A stretch of DNA of 64,000 bases from Labrys wisconsinensis (GTDB lineage Bacteria > Pseudomonadota > Alphaproteobacteria > Rhizobiales > Labraceae): positions 1-64,000 of the forward strand of contig NZ_JAUSVX010000026.1 in the NCBI RefSeq assembly GCF_030814995.1. Direction: 5' to 3'. Below the pieces are notes generated by a model, which was not told where the DNA came from, searched no databases, and was given only the letters and a program-made list of their open reading frames with translations. The position numbers and the translations under genes were made by a program. This document shows, piece by piece, positions 18,965-25,982 of the stretch (the first letter of the stretch is position 1; every line of letters starts with the position of its first letter).

Positions 18965-19593
18965 GCGAAGCCGTCGCCCCGCTCGGCCCGGACGAGGCGG
19001 CGCACCGCGTCGAGATCACCGCTGCGCAAGGCCTCGAGGGGTGTCCGGCCCCCGAGCGCCGTGTCGGGCGCCAGCAGGAAATCCAGTGTCGCCCAAGGCC
19101 CGGCCGCGCCGAGGCCGCGCACGACCTCTGCGAGGCCCGGGACGACCTCTCCCTGGCCGAACTGGCAGACGGGGTAGCGCCAGTCGCTGCCTTCGCGGAC
19201 CGCAAGCAGCGCGCCGGCGCGCCGGCGCTTGTCCACGGCCTGGCGGGTGATCCCGAGCACGCGGCCGGCCGCCTCGGCCGACACCACGCCGCCGGCTGCT
19301 GCGAGCAGTGCCTGGCGATGCTCGACATTGCGGGCCAGCGCGGGCACGAGCGGATCGAGCTCGGCGACGGCCGTACCGATCACGTCGGAACGGCTGAGAA
19401 GCCGGGCCAGCGATCCGGCATCCGTTGGAGCGGCCAACACGTCCGCCAAGGTCGTGACCGGCACGCTTCCGGCAATCCGCTCCAGGGCGGACAAGGCCCG
19501 ACGCAGGAAGGCTGCCTGAATCGAATCAGGCTCGGCGTGCACGTTGAGCACGAAGCTCGATGATGCCGGCCCACGGGCCATGGCTGTTTCCAC
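18961..19593 (-). CDS. Xre/MbcA/ParS-type antitoxin of RES module
   Basis: A 210-residue antitoxin. The middle contains a helix-turn-helix-like stretch (SAEAAGRVLGITRQAVDKRRRAGALLAV, about 106-133). The C-terminus has the MbcA/ParS/Xre toxin-binding pattern GGRTPLEALRSGDLDAVRRLVRA. It precedes and overlaps the RES toxin, and is expected to neutralise it and repress the pair. Start is GTG 19593; ATG 19581 (206 residues) is a close alternative. The long N-terminal region (about 1-95) lacks a recognisable motif. Confidence 0.83.
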   Translation of the reverse strand: METAMARGPASSSFVLNVHAEPDSIQAAFLRRALSALERIAGSVPVTTLADVLAAPTDAGSLARLLSRSDVIGTAVAELDPLVPALARNVEHRQALLAAAGGVVSAEAAGRVLGITRQAVDKRRRAGALLAVREGSDWRYPVCQFGQGEVVPGLAEVVRGLGAAGPWATLDFLLAPDTALGGRTPLEALRSGDLDAVRRLVRAERGDGFA

Positions 19594-19609
19594 GAGTTGA
19601 CTTGGGCGA

Positions 19610-19637
19610 TATGTAGGGAGGACGGAGACGAAGTCAA
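19610..19637 (-). promoter_or_regulatory. possible promoter of the RES/Xre pair
   Basis: On the minus strand: TTGACT, 16 bp, TACATA, ending 16 bp before the GTG start at 19593. The -35 is good and the -10 is weak. The short leader fits either the GTG or the ATG start of the antitoxin. Confidence 0.4.
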
Positions 19638-19707
19638 CCTAGAGGTGGGCGCGGATCACCGCGAGGTCGGGAAACGGCGCGAGCCTCGTCACTGTCCGCG
19701 ATGCGCC

Positions 19708-19816
19708 GCTAAGCAGCTTCTCGTGGCTTTCGCCACGATTGATTTTGCATTTCCAATGCAAAATCAATGCTGCTCAGATTCCTGGATGTAAGCAGGTTCG
19801 GGAGAACCTGCTTAGC
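19708..19816. repeat. nested inverted-repeat element with 9-bp terminal repeats
   Basis: A 109-bp block bounded by perfect 9-bp inverted repeats GCTAAGCAG (19708-19716) and CTGCTTAGC (19808-19816). Inside are TCGTGGC/GCCACGA (about 19721-19738), a 14-bp perfect hairpin ATTGATTTTGCATT / AATGCAAAATCAAT with a 3-nt loop (19738-19768), a pair AGCAGC/GCTGCT enclosing both, and AAGCAGGTTC/GAACCTGCTT (19790-19813). The right end covers the stop codon of the racemase gene. It could be a small non-autonomous mobile element or a structured RNA/terminator. Confidence 0.6.
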
Positions 19817-20552
19817 CCAGCCCCGCCTCGTCAGCATAGCGCCCGGCATAGGCTTTCGGCAGCGGCGAGGCATAGCCGCCGAGCTTCGACGTCCGCAGCC
19901 CCAGCGCGACCAGCCCTTCCGTCAGGCGCACGGCGCAGGCGACGCCGTCGAGCACCGGCAGGCCGTGCCGGGCCGAGAGACGCGCGGCGAGGTCGGCCAT
20001 GCCGGCGCAGCCGAGCACCACCGCCTCGGCCCGATCCTCGCGCCTGGCCGCCTCGATCTCCTCCGCGATCAGCTCGACCGCGCCGCTGGCCGGATCCTCC
20101 AGCGCCAGCACCGGCACCTCGGCGGCACGCACCCGGGCGCAGCGGCCGGCGAGGCCGTATTTGACCAGGTTGTGCTCGATGGCCGGGATCGAGCGCGACA
20201 GCGTCGTCACCACCGAAAAGCGCCCGGCCACCAGGCAGGCCATGTGGAAGGCCGCCTCGCCGATGGCGACGACCGGCGCCCCGGCCAGCGACCGCGCCGC
20301 CTCCAGGCCGGTATCGTCGAAACAGGCGATGATATGGGCGTCGACGCCCTGCCGCTCGCCGGCGCGGATCTCCTGGAGCAGGCCGGGCACGGAATAGGCC
20401 TCGTCGACATAGCCCTCGATCGAGGCCGGCCCGTCGGCCGGGTTGACCGCGACGATATCCGTGCCCGGGGACGCCGCCGCCCGCGCCGCAGCACCGATCT
20501 TGGCGGTCATCGAGGCCGTGGTGTTGGGGTTGATCACCAGGATGCGGGGCAT
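19812..20552 (-). CDS. Asp/Glu/hydantoin racemase-family protein
   Basis: A 246-residue cofactor-independent racemase of the hydantoin/aspartate-glutamate family. Seen: ILVINPNTTASMT near the N-terminus, first catalytic cysteine region HIIACFDDTGLEAA (about 75), and second cysteine VVLGCAGMADLA (about 182). Two cysteines acting as acid/base pair are the hallmark. ATG 20552 matches the family N-terminus (MPRILVINPN); the frame extends upstream without a better start. It is the last gene of the importer operon 25029 to 19812, suggesting that the imported compound is a hydantoin, allantoin-like or chiral amino-acid derivative (inference). Confidence 0.85.
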   Translation of the reverse strand: MPRILVINPNTTASMTAKIGAAARAAASPGTDIVAVNPADGPASIEGYVDEAYSVPGLLQEIRAGERQGVDAHIIACFDDTGLEAARSLAGAPVVAIGEAAFHMACLVAGRFSVVTTLSRSIPAIEHNLVKYGLAGRCARVRAAEVPVLALEDPASGAVELIAEEIEAARREDRAEAVVLGCAGMADLAARLSARHGLPVLDGVACAVRLTEGLVALGLRTSKLGGYASPLPKAYAGRYADEAGLG

Positions 20553-20577
20553 GGCACGCTCGGGGACCTCGTCTGCG

Positions 20578-21480
20578 TCACACCAGCCCCTTGCCCGCAT
20601 CCGATCCCTGCCGGGCGCGGTGGCGCTGCACCAGGAGCACGACGGCGATGGCGCTGAGGATCACCGCGAAGGAAACCGCCGTCGTCACCGTGCCGAGGGC
20701 GTAGATGACCGGCGTGGTGACCGAGGTGGTGAGGCCCTGCAGCTGCATCGGCAGGGTGTTGTCCGCACCGACCGCCTGGCTGGAGCGGGCGATCTCGTCC
20801 CAGGACAGCGTGAAGCCGAACAGGGCGACGCCGACCAGCGAGGGCGCGATGAGCGGCAGCACGACATGGACGAAGGTCTGCCAGGGCGTGGCGCCGAGGT
20901 CGCGCGCGGCCTCCTCATAGGCCGGGTTGAAGCGGTTGAACACCGCGAACATGATCAGGAGCCCGAAGGGCAGCGTCCAGGTGAGATGGGCGCCGAGGCC
21001 GGAAGTCATCAGGCCCATGATCGTCTGGTAATTGTCCTGGATCCAACCGATCTCGTAGGTATCGCCGAGCGACTTGATGGTGTCGTCGACGATGCGGAAC
21101 TCCAGCGCGATGCCGAGCGACACCACGATCGAGGGCAGGATCAGGCTGGCGATGGCGGTGTAGAACAGCAGGTTGGCCCCGCTGAAGCGGCGGCGGAAGG
21201 CCAGGCCCGCCATGACCGAGATGATCACGGTGAGCACGGTCACGGTGATGCCGAGCTTGAGCGAGCGCAGGAAGGCGTCGAGCACGTAGTTGACGCCGAT
21301 GCCGGCGAACAGGTTGCCGAACCAGTGCAGCGACACCCCGTTCATCGGGAAGGTGAGGCCGCCGTCCGGGCCCTGGAACGACAGCACCAGGATGGTCAGG
21401 GTCGGCCCGTAGAGGAACAGGACGTAGAGGGCGAAGACGGCGGTGAGGACGTAGAAGGTGCGGGAGCGGTGCTCGGCCAT
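20578..21480 (-). CDS. polyamine-type ABC transporter permease (PotC-like)
   Basis: A 300-residue inner-membrane permease of the MalF/PotC type with about six hydrophobic segments (for example FYVLTAVFALYVLFLYG at 9-25). The cytoplasmic EAA loop is present as YEEAARDLGATPWQTFVHVVLPLIAPSL near residue 195, which docks to the ATPase. A long periplasmic insertion between helices includes IGWIQDNYQTIMGLMTS. It starts 1 bp after the stop of the other permease gene, so translation is coupled. Partner subunits are at 21482-22360, 22646-23923 and 23980-25029. Confidence 0.88.
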   Translation of the reverse strand: MAEHRSRTFYVLTAVFALYVLFLYGPTLTILVLSFQGPDGGLTFPMNGVSLHWFGNLFAGIGVNYVLDAFLRSLKLGITVTVLTVIISVMAGLAFRRRFSGANLLFYTAIASLILPSIVVSLGIALEFRIVDDTIKSLGDTYEIGWIQDNYQTIMGLMTSGLGAHLTWTLPFGLLIMFAVFNRFNPAYEEAARDLGATPWQTFVHVVLPLIAPSLVGVALFGFTLSWDEIARSSQAVGADNTLPMQLQGLTTSVTTPVIYALGTVTTAVSFAVILSAIAVVLLVQRHRARQGSDAGKGLV

Positions 21481-21481
21481 C

Positions 21482-22360
21482 TCACAGCTCCTTGCGGATG
21501 TCGACGAAGCGCACCATCGCCCAGACGATCATCAGCACGATGGCGAGCAGGATGATGGCGTTGGCGGCGGCGATCGGGAATTGCAGATAGCTGATCTGCA
21601 CGTTGATCGACTTGCCGACCGAGGCGATCTGCTGGCCGCCCATCAGACCGATGGTGACGAAGTCGCCCATGACCACGGTGATGACGAAGATCGAGCCGAT
21701 CATGATGCCGGTCTTGGAGAGCGGCGCGATGACATTCCTCACGATCTGCCAGCCGGAGGCGCCGGCATCGCGCGCGGCCTCGATCAGCGAGCGGTCGATG
21801 CGCGACATCGAATTGGCGATCGGCACGATCATGAACACGGTGTTGAGGTGCACGAAGGCCAGGATCACCGAGAAATCGGAATAGAGCAGCCATTCCTGCG
21901 GCTCGCTGGTGATCCCCAGGCCCATCAGCATCTGGTTGACCAGGCCGTTGCGCCCGAGCAGCGGGATCCAGGAGATCATCCGGATGACGTTGGAGGTCCA
22001 GAACGGGATGGTGCAGAGCAGCGCCAGGACCAGGCGCACCGTCGCCGTCTTGATCTCGAAGACGATGTAGTAGGACACGGTGAAGCCGATCAGCAGGGTG
22101 ACCAGCCAGACGATGAAGCAGAATTTCAGGGTGGAGAGGTAGGTCCTGACCGTGGTGCAGAGGTCGGGCAGCCCGCTGATGCACTTGTCGAACACCTCGA
22201 CATAGTTGTCGGTGACGAAGTTCGGCTCGATGGAATATTCGGTATAGGTCCAGAAGCTGACGATCAGCGTGACGATCAGCGGCAGGACGAAGAACAGGGC
22301 GAAGGTCAGCGCCAGCGGCGCCGCCTGCCAATAAGGCGTCCAGCGCCTGGCTGTCTTCAT
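21482..22360 (-). CDS. polyamine-type ABC transporter permease (PotB-like)
   Basis: A 292-residue permease with six predicted membrane segments (first APLALTFALFFVLPLIVTLIVSF, 14-36). The EAA loop reads LIEAARDAGASGWQIVRNVIAPLSK near residue 195. A periplasmic region after helix 1 holds two cysteines (CISGLPDLC), which could form a disulfide. ATG 22360 gives a normal short N-terminus (MKTARRWTPYW); the frame upstream crosses repeat DNA. The 285-bp gap between it and the binding-protein gene contains a family 1 repeat, so expression of the permeases may be lower than that of the binding protein. Confidence 0.88.
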   Translation of the reverse strand: MKTARRWTPYWQAAPLALTFALFFVLPLIVTLIVSFWTYTEYSIEPNFVTDNYVEVFDKCISGLPDLCTTVRTYLSTLKFCFIVWLVTLLIGFTVSYYIVFEIKTATVRLVLALLCTIPFWTSNVIRMISWIPLLGRNGLVNQMLMGLGITSEPQEWLLYSDFSVILAFVHLNTVFMIVPIANSMSRIDRSLIEAARDAGASGWQIVRNVIAPLSKTGIMIGSIFVITVVMGDFVTIGLMGGQQIASVGKSINVQISYLQFPIAAANAIILLAIVLMIVWAMVRFVDIRKEL

Positions 22361-22485
22361 GAGGGCTGCCCTTCCGCTGCCATGCCGGATGTTTTCGGGG
22401 TGAGGGATAAGCCGGGGCGCGGGCGCCCCTCGACGGCAAGTTTCAACTCGGAAGGACGCCAATCGGACCTGCCGCGTGAACCACG

Positions 22486-22577
22486 TCGTCATGGGCGGAC
22501 TTGATCCGCCCATCCACGCGAACTCGACATGAGCCTATGTTCGCGTGGATGGACGGGACGAGCCCGTCCATGACGGC
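22486..22577. repeat. intergenic stem-loop repeat, family 1, copy C
   Basis: A full copy: hairpin CATGGGCGGA-CTTGA-TCCGCCCATCCACGCGAAC, spacer TCGACATGAGCCTAT, then GTTCGCGTGGATGGACGGG-ACGAG-CCCGTCCATGACGG. The whole unit is a nearly perfect inverted repeat (CCATCCACGCGAAC against GTTCGCGTGGATGG) with two side hairpins. It lies inside an operon between two importer genes, showing that the repeat is tolerated within a transcript. Confidence 0.78.
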
Positions 22578-22645
22578 CGAGGGTCGCGCTCAAACAAGAA
22601 GCACGGACGCGCGGGGCAACGATGTGCTCCCATCGAGCCCCTACC

Positions 22646-23923
22646 TCACGCGGCGATGAACTCGTTCCACTTCTTCACCATGTACTCGTTCTCGTCCATG
22701 ACGGCGTTCCAGCAGGCGACGGCGCCCATGCGCTCGCTGTAGGAGCCGCCGTCGCGGGTGGCGCCGGCCTTCTCGAGCAGCCCCCCATCGGGGGCGTGGA
22801 TGTCCTTCTCGGCCGGCTTGCCCTCCATCCAATAGGCCCACTCATAGGCCTCCATGTTCGCCTTGGCGGTGTCGAGCACGGCGGAGTAGTAGCCCTGCCG
22901 GTTGAGATAGGCGCCGGCCCAGCCGGAGAGGAACCAGTTGACGAACTCGTAGGCGGCGTCGAGCTGCTTGCCCTTCAGCGTCTTCGGCAGGCCGAAGCCG
23001 GAGGCCCAGGCGCGGTAGCCCTCCTTCAGCGGCTGGAACTTGCAGGGGATGCCCTTGGTCCTGACCGCGGTGACAGCGGGCGACCACATCGACTGGATCA
23101 CCGTCTCGCCCGAGGCCATCAGGTTGACGCTCTCGTTGAAGTCAGACCAGAAGGCGCGGAACTGGCCGGCCTTCTTGGCCTCGGTCAGGGTCGCCATGGT
23201 CAGGTCGATCTCGTCCTTGGTCATGTTGCCCTTATCGGCATATTTGTGCTTGCCGAGGGCCTCCACCACCATGGCCGCGTCCATGATGCCGATCGAGGGG
23301 ATGTTGAGGATCGAGGCCTTGCCCTTGAACTGCGGGTTGAGCAGCTCTGCCCAGCTGTCGATCGGCCGGCCGATCAGGTCCGGGCGGATGCCGAGCGTGT
23401 CGGCGTTGTAGGTGGTCGGGATCAGGGTGATCCACTCGGTCGGCTCGGCCGAGAACTTCTTGGAGTGCTGGCCCTCGAGGTAGAACACCTTCTTGGGAGC
23501 CGTGCCCTGGATGCCAATCGGTTTGCCGTCGATCTCGGCCTTGGTGATGGCCGGCGCCAGCTTGTCGACGAGCTTGATCTTCTTGGCGTCCATGCCCATC
23601 AGGTTGCCGGAGGGCATCAGCTTCTTCAGGCTGAAATATTCGCTGTCGACCAGGTCGAACGAGTTCGGCTGGGTGATGATGCGCTTGGTCACCTCGTCCG
23701 TGGTCACCGACACGTACTGGATCTTGACGCCGGTGTCCTTGAACGCCTGCTCGGCGATGGCCGGGGCCTGGTTGGTGGCAGTGGAGAGGTAGCGCAGCGT
23801 CACCGGCTCGGCGGCGTGGATCGCCGGCGCGCCGAGGCTGGCGCCCGCCGCGACGCCGGCGAGCGCCACGCCGCCTTTCAGGATGTCGCGGCGCGAGAGT
23901 CCTCGCGTTTCGCTGGTGCTCAT
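22646..23923 (-). CDS. ABC transporter substrate-binding protein, Tat-exported
   Basis: A 425-residue periplasmic binding protein of the spermidine/putrescine-like family. The N-terminus is a Tat signal (SRRDILKGGVALAGVAAGA, cleavage near APAIHA), so it is exported folded. The mature part begins EPVTLRYLSTATNQAPAI and has typical type II features such as FDLVDSEYF near 90 and AYEFVNWFLSGWAGAYLN near 345. It is the second gene of the operon, between the ATPase and the permeases. Ligand unknown; the racemase at the end of the operon points to a hydantoin or amino-acid derivative rather than a polyamine. Confidence 0.86.
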   Translation of the reverse strand: MSTSETRGLSRRDILKGGVALAGVAAGASLGAPAIHAAEPVTLRYLSTATNQAPAIAEQAFKDTGVKIQYVSVTTDEVTKRIITQPNSFDLVDSEYFSLKKLMPSGNLMGMDAKKIKLVDKLAPAITKAEIDGKPIGIQGTAPKKVFYLEGQHSKKFSAEPTEWITLIPTTYNADTLGIRPDLIGRPIDSWAELLNPQFKGKASILNIPSIGIMDAAMVVEALGKHKYADKGNMTKDEIDLTMATLTEAKKAGQFRAFWSDFNESVNLMASGETVIQSMWSPAVTAVRTKGIPCKFQPLKEGYRAWASGFGLPKTLKGKQLDAAYEFVNWFLSGWAGAYLNRQGYYSAVLDTAKANMEAYEWAYWMEGKPAEKDIHAPDGGLLEKAGATRDGGSYSERMGAVACWNAVMDENEYMVKKWNEFIAA

Positions 23924-23979
23924 GATGGTGCTCCCGTTTCTCTGGATGGGCTTCTGGACTGAAGGGTTGGCGGCGGAGA

Positions 23980-25029
23980 TCAGCTCGCTCCGCCTTCGAG
24001 CACATGGGCGTCCGACGGCGCCCACGACACGGTGACGCGCTCGCCCTCCTCGAAGGGCCGCGCATGGAAGGTCTCTTCCGGAACCAGGGCGAGCAGGTCG
24101 CCGCCGCGGTCGTCGGCGAGCTGGATGGAGAAGCCGTTGCCGGCATATTCGGCGCCGGTGACGGTGGCTTCCCGGCTGGAGGCCGTGACCTCGCCGCCGC
24201 GGACCAGCGCCACCCGGTCGGTGCGCACCGCCACCGCCTTGTCGCCGAGGTCGATGACGTTGTGGCCGCCGATGAAGCGGGCGACGAAGGCGGTGCGCGG
24301 GCGCGAGAACACGTCCTGCGCCGTGCCCTGCTGCTCGATGCGCCCGACATTCATCAGCACGACCAGGTCGGCCAGGGCCAGCGCCTCGTCCTGGGAATGG
24401 GTGACGTGGACGAAGGAGATGCCGAGGCTCTTCTGCAGCTTGCGCAGCTCGCCGCGCACTCTGAGGCGCAGGAACGGGTCGAGCGCCGAGAGCGGCTCGT
24501 CAAGCAGCAGCGCCGAGGGCTGGGTGATCAGGGCGCGGGCCAGCGCCACGCGCTGCTGCTGGCCGCCGGAGAGCTGCGAGGGCAGGCGCTTGGCGAAGCG
24601 CTCCATCTCGACCACACGCAGCATGGCCCGGGCGCGATTGAGCCGCTCGATCCGGTTCTCGCGCTTCATCTTGAGGGAGAAGGCGACGTTCTCCTCCACG
24701 GTGAGATGGGGAAACAGCGCATAGTTCTGGAACATCATCGCCGTGCCGCGTCGGGCCGGCGCGAAATTGGTGACGTTGACGTTGTCGAGCAGGATGTCGC
24801 CTGATGTCGCGATCTCATGGCCCGCCAGCATGCGCAGCGAGGTGGTCTTGCCGCAGCCGGAGGGCCCGAGCAGGCAGCAATAGGTCGAGGCCGGAATCTT
24901 GAGGTCGATCGCATCGACCGCCTTGGCCGCGCCATAGGCCTTGGTCACGGCGGCGAACTCGATCCGCCCCCGGGCCTTGTCTCCGGCTCCGGTCGCTGTC
25001 TTGCCCGGCAGGACGGCAGAATCTGACAC
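23980..25029 (-). CDS. polyamine-type ABC transporter ATPase (PotA-like)
   Basis: A 349-residue importer ATPase. Seen: Walker A LLGPSGCGKTT, Q-loop MMFQNYALFPHLT, signature QLSGGQQQRVALARAL, Walker B ALLLDEPLSALD, H-loop HVTHSQDEALALAD and a C-terminal TOBE domain. The start is set at GTG 25029 (preceded by GCGGAGCGCC). The in-frame ATG at 25065 would put the sigma-54-like promoter start and the GntR-type palindrome inside the gene, and the extra residues (MGDCRQSKRSAC) are not family-like. First gene of the operon that ends with the racemase; control is probably by the divergent GntR regulator. Confidence 0.88.
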   Translation of the reverse strand: MSDSAVLPGKTATGAGDKARGRIEFAAVTKAYGAAKAVDAIDLKIPASTYCCLLGPSGCGKTTSLRMLAGHEIATSGDILLDNVNVTNFAPARRGTAMMFQNYALFPHLTVEENVAFSLKMKRENRIERLNRARAMLRVVEMERFAKRLPSQLSGGQQQRVALARALITQPSALLLDEPLSALDPFLRLRVRGELRKLQKSLGISFVHVTHSQDEALALADLVVLMNVGRIEQQGTAQDVFSRPRTAFVARFIGGHNVIDLGDKAVAVRTDRVALVRGGEVTASSREATVTGAEYAGNGFSIQLADDRGGDLLALVPEETFHARPFEEGERVTVSWAPSDAHVLEGGAS

Positions 25030-25044
25030 GCAGGCGCTCCGCTT

Positions 25045-25060
25045 GGATTGTCGACAATCC
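25045..25060. promoter_or_regulatory. GntR-type operator 1 (importer side)
   Basis: A perfect 16-bp palindrome GGATTGTCGACAATCC, 16 bp upstream of the ATPase GTG. It overlaps the expected start point (about 25053) of the sigma-54-like promoter at 25065-25080. A related site with two changes lies before the regulator gene at 25214-25229, which is the basis for assigning both to the GntR/FCD protein. Confidence 0.65.
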
Positions 25061-25064
25061 CCCA

Positions 25065-25080
25065 TGCAGGCGCCGTGCCA
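25065..25080 (-). promoter_or_regulatory. sigma-54-like promoter of the importer operon
   Basis: Minus strand TGGCACGGCGCCTGCA, which fits TGGCACG-N4-TTGCA at all conserved positions except one T to C. The start would fall about 12 bp downstream, inside the palindrome at 25045-25060, leaving a 24-nt leader to GTG 25029. No sigma-54 activator other than DctD is encoded in the window. Confidence 0.5.
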
Positions 25081-25213
25081 ATTGATTGTCTTAAAATTAT
25101 CAAGGAGTTATGGAGATCGACTGTCCAGGCGATGACAAACTGCGCAGCATCCTGCGAATTCTTTGTGCACTCCCATGAAAATTGTCTGATATCGCAACGC
25201 AACAACCTGAATG

Positions 25214-25229
25214 GGATCGTCTACAATCC
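25214..25229. promoter_or_regulatory. GntR-type operator 2 (regulator side)
   Basis: GGATCGTCTACAATCC, 14 of 16 positions identical to the perfect palindrome at 25045-25060. It lies 55 bp upstream of the GntR/FCD gene and could mediate autoregulation. The 150 bp between the two sites is AT-rich intergenic DNA. Confidence 0.55.
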
Positions 25230-25283
25230 GGGCTTTGCCGGGCGCCGGGCTCGCGCTAGGCTTGACGCAAACGGCCCCGCCCC

Positions 25284-25970
25284 ATGCTCGACCTCTCCGC
25301 CCCCGCCTCCGATCCGCCGCCCGGCCTCAAGGTCGAGCGCGAGATCTTCGAGCGCATCCTCGGCGCCATCGCCGAGGGCCGCCTGCCGCCCGGCACCAAG
25401 CTGACGGAAGAAGACCTGGTCGAGATCTTCGGCGTGACCCGCGCCCGGGTGCGAAAAGTGCTGCTGCTCCTGTCGCAGCGCAGCGTCGTGACGCTGGAGC
25501 CCAACCGCGGCGCCTTCGTGGCGCAGCCCTCCGTCGCCGAGAGCGCCGCCCTGTTCCAGGCGCGCCGGGTGATCGAGAGCGAGACCACCGCCATGGTGAC
25601 GCGCCTCGCCGGTGCGCGGCGCGGCGAGGCCCTGGCGCGGCTCGACGCCCATCTCGCCGAGGAAGAGGCGGCGCGGCAGGCGGGCGACCGGGGCCGAGTG
25701 ATCCGCCTCTCCGGCGAGTTCCACCGCCTCGCCGCCGAGCTTGCGGGCAACCCGGTGCTGGCCGGGATGATCGAGGACCTGGTGTGGCGCACCGCCCTGG
25801 CGCTGGCCGCCCATGCCAGCCGCCACGACACCGAGTGCTCGCCGGCCGAGCATGTCGAGATCGTCGAGGCGATCCGGGCCGGCGACGTGGCCGCGGCCGT
25901 GCGCCTGATGGTGGCGCATCTCCAGCATGTCTCGGCGTCGGTCGAGCCGCACGCGCACGACCGGGACTAG
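25284..25970 (+). CDS. GntR-family regulator with FCD domain
   Basis: A 228-residue regulator. The N-terminal winged helix (ERILGAIAEGRLPPGTKLTEEDLVEIFGVTRARVRKVLLLLSQRSVVTLEPNRGAFV, about 22-80) is typical of GntR. The C-terminal FCD effector domain carries the likely metal-binding residues in EFHRLAAELAGN (about 150) and AEHVEIVEAIRAGD (about 195). It is transcribed divergently from the importer/racemase operon and probably represses it through the GGATYGTCKACAATCC sites. Its end is 12 bp from the convergent SGNH hydrolase gene. Confidence 0.9.
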   Translation: MLDLSAPASDPPPGLKVEREIFERILGAIAEGRLPPGTKLTEEDLVEIFGVTRARVRKVLLLLSQRSVVTLEPNRGAFVAQPSVAESAALFQARRVIESETTAMVTRLAGARRGEALARLDAHLAEEEAARQAGDRGRVIRLSGEFHRLAAELAGNPVLAGMIEDLVWRTALALAAHASRHDTECSPAEHVEIVEAIRAGDVAAAVRLMVAHLQHVSASVEPHAHDRD

Positions 25971-25982
25971 CCGGCACGTGTC

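Noticed and set aside
25030-25065. Upstream ATG (25065) for the PotA-like ATPase
   Set aside because: It would place the sigma-54-like promoter start and the GntR-type palindrome inside the gene, and the added residues are not conserved-looking.
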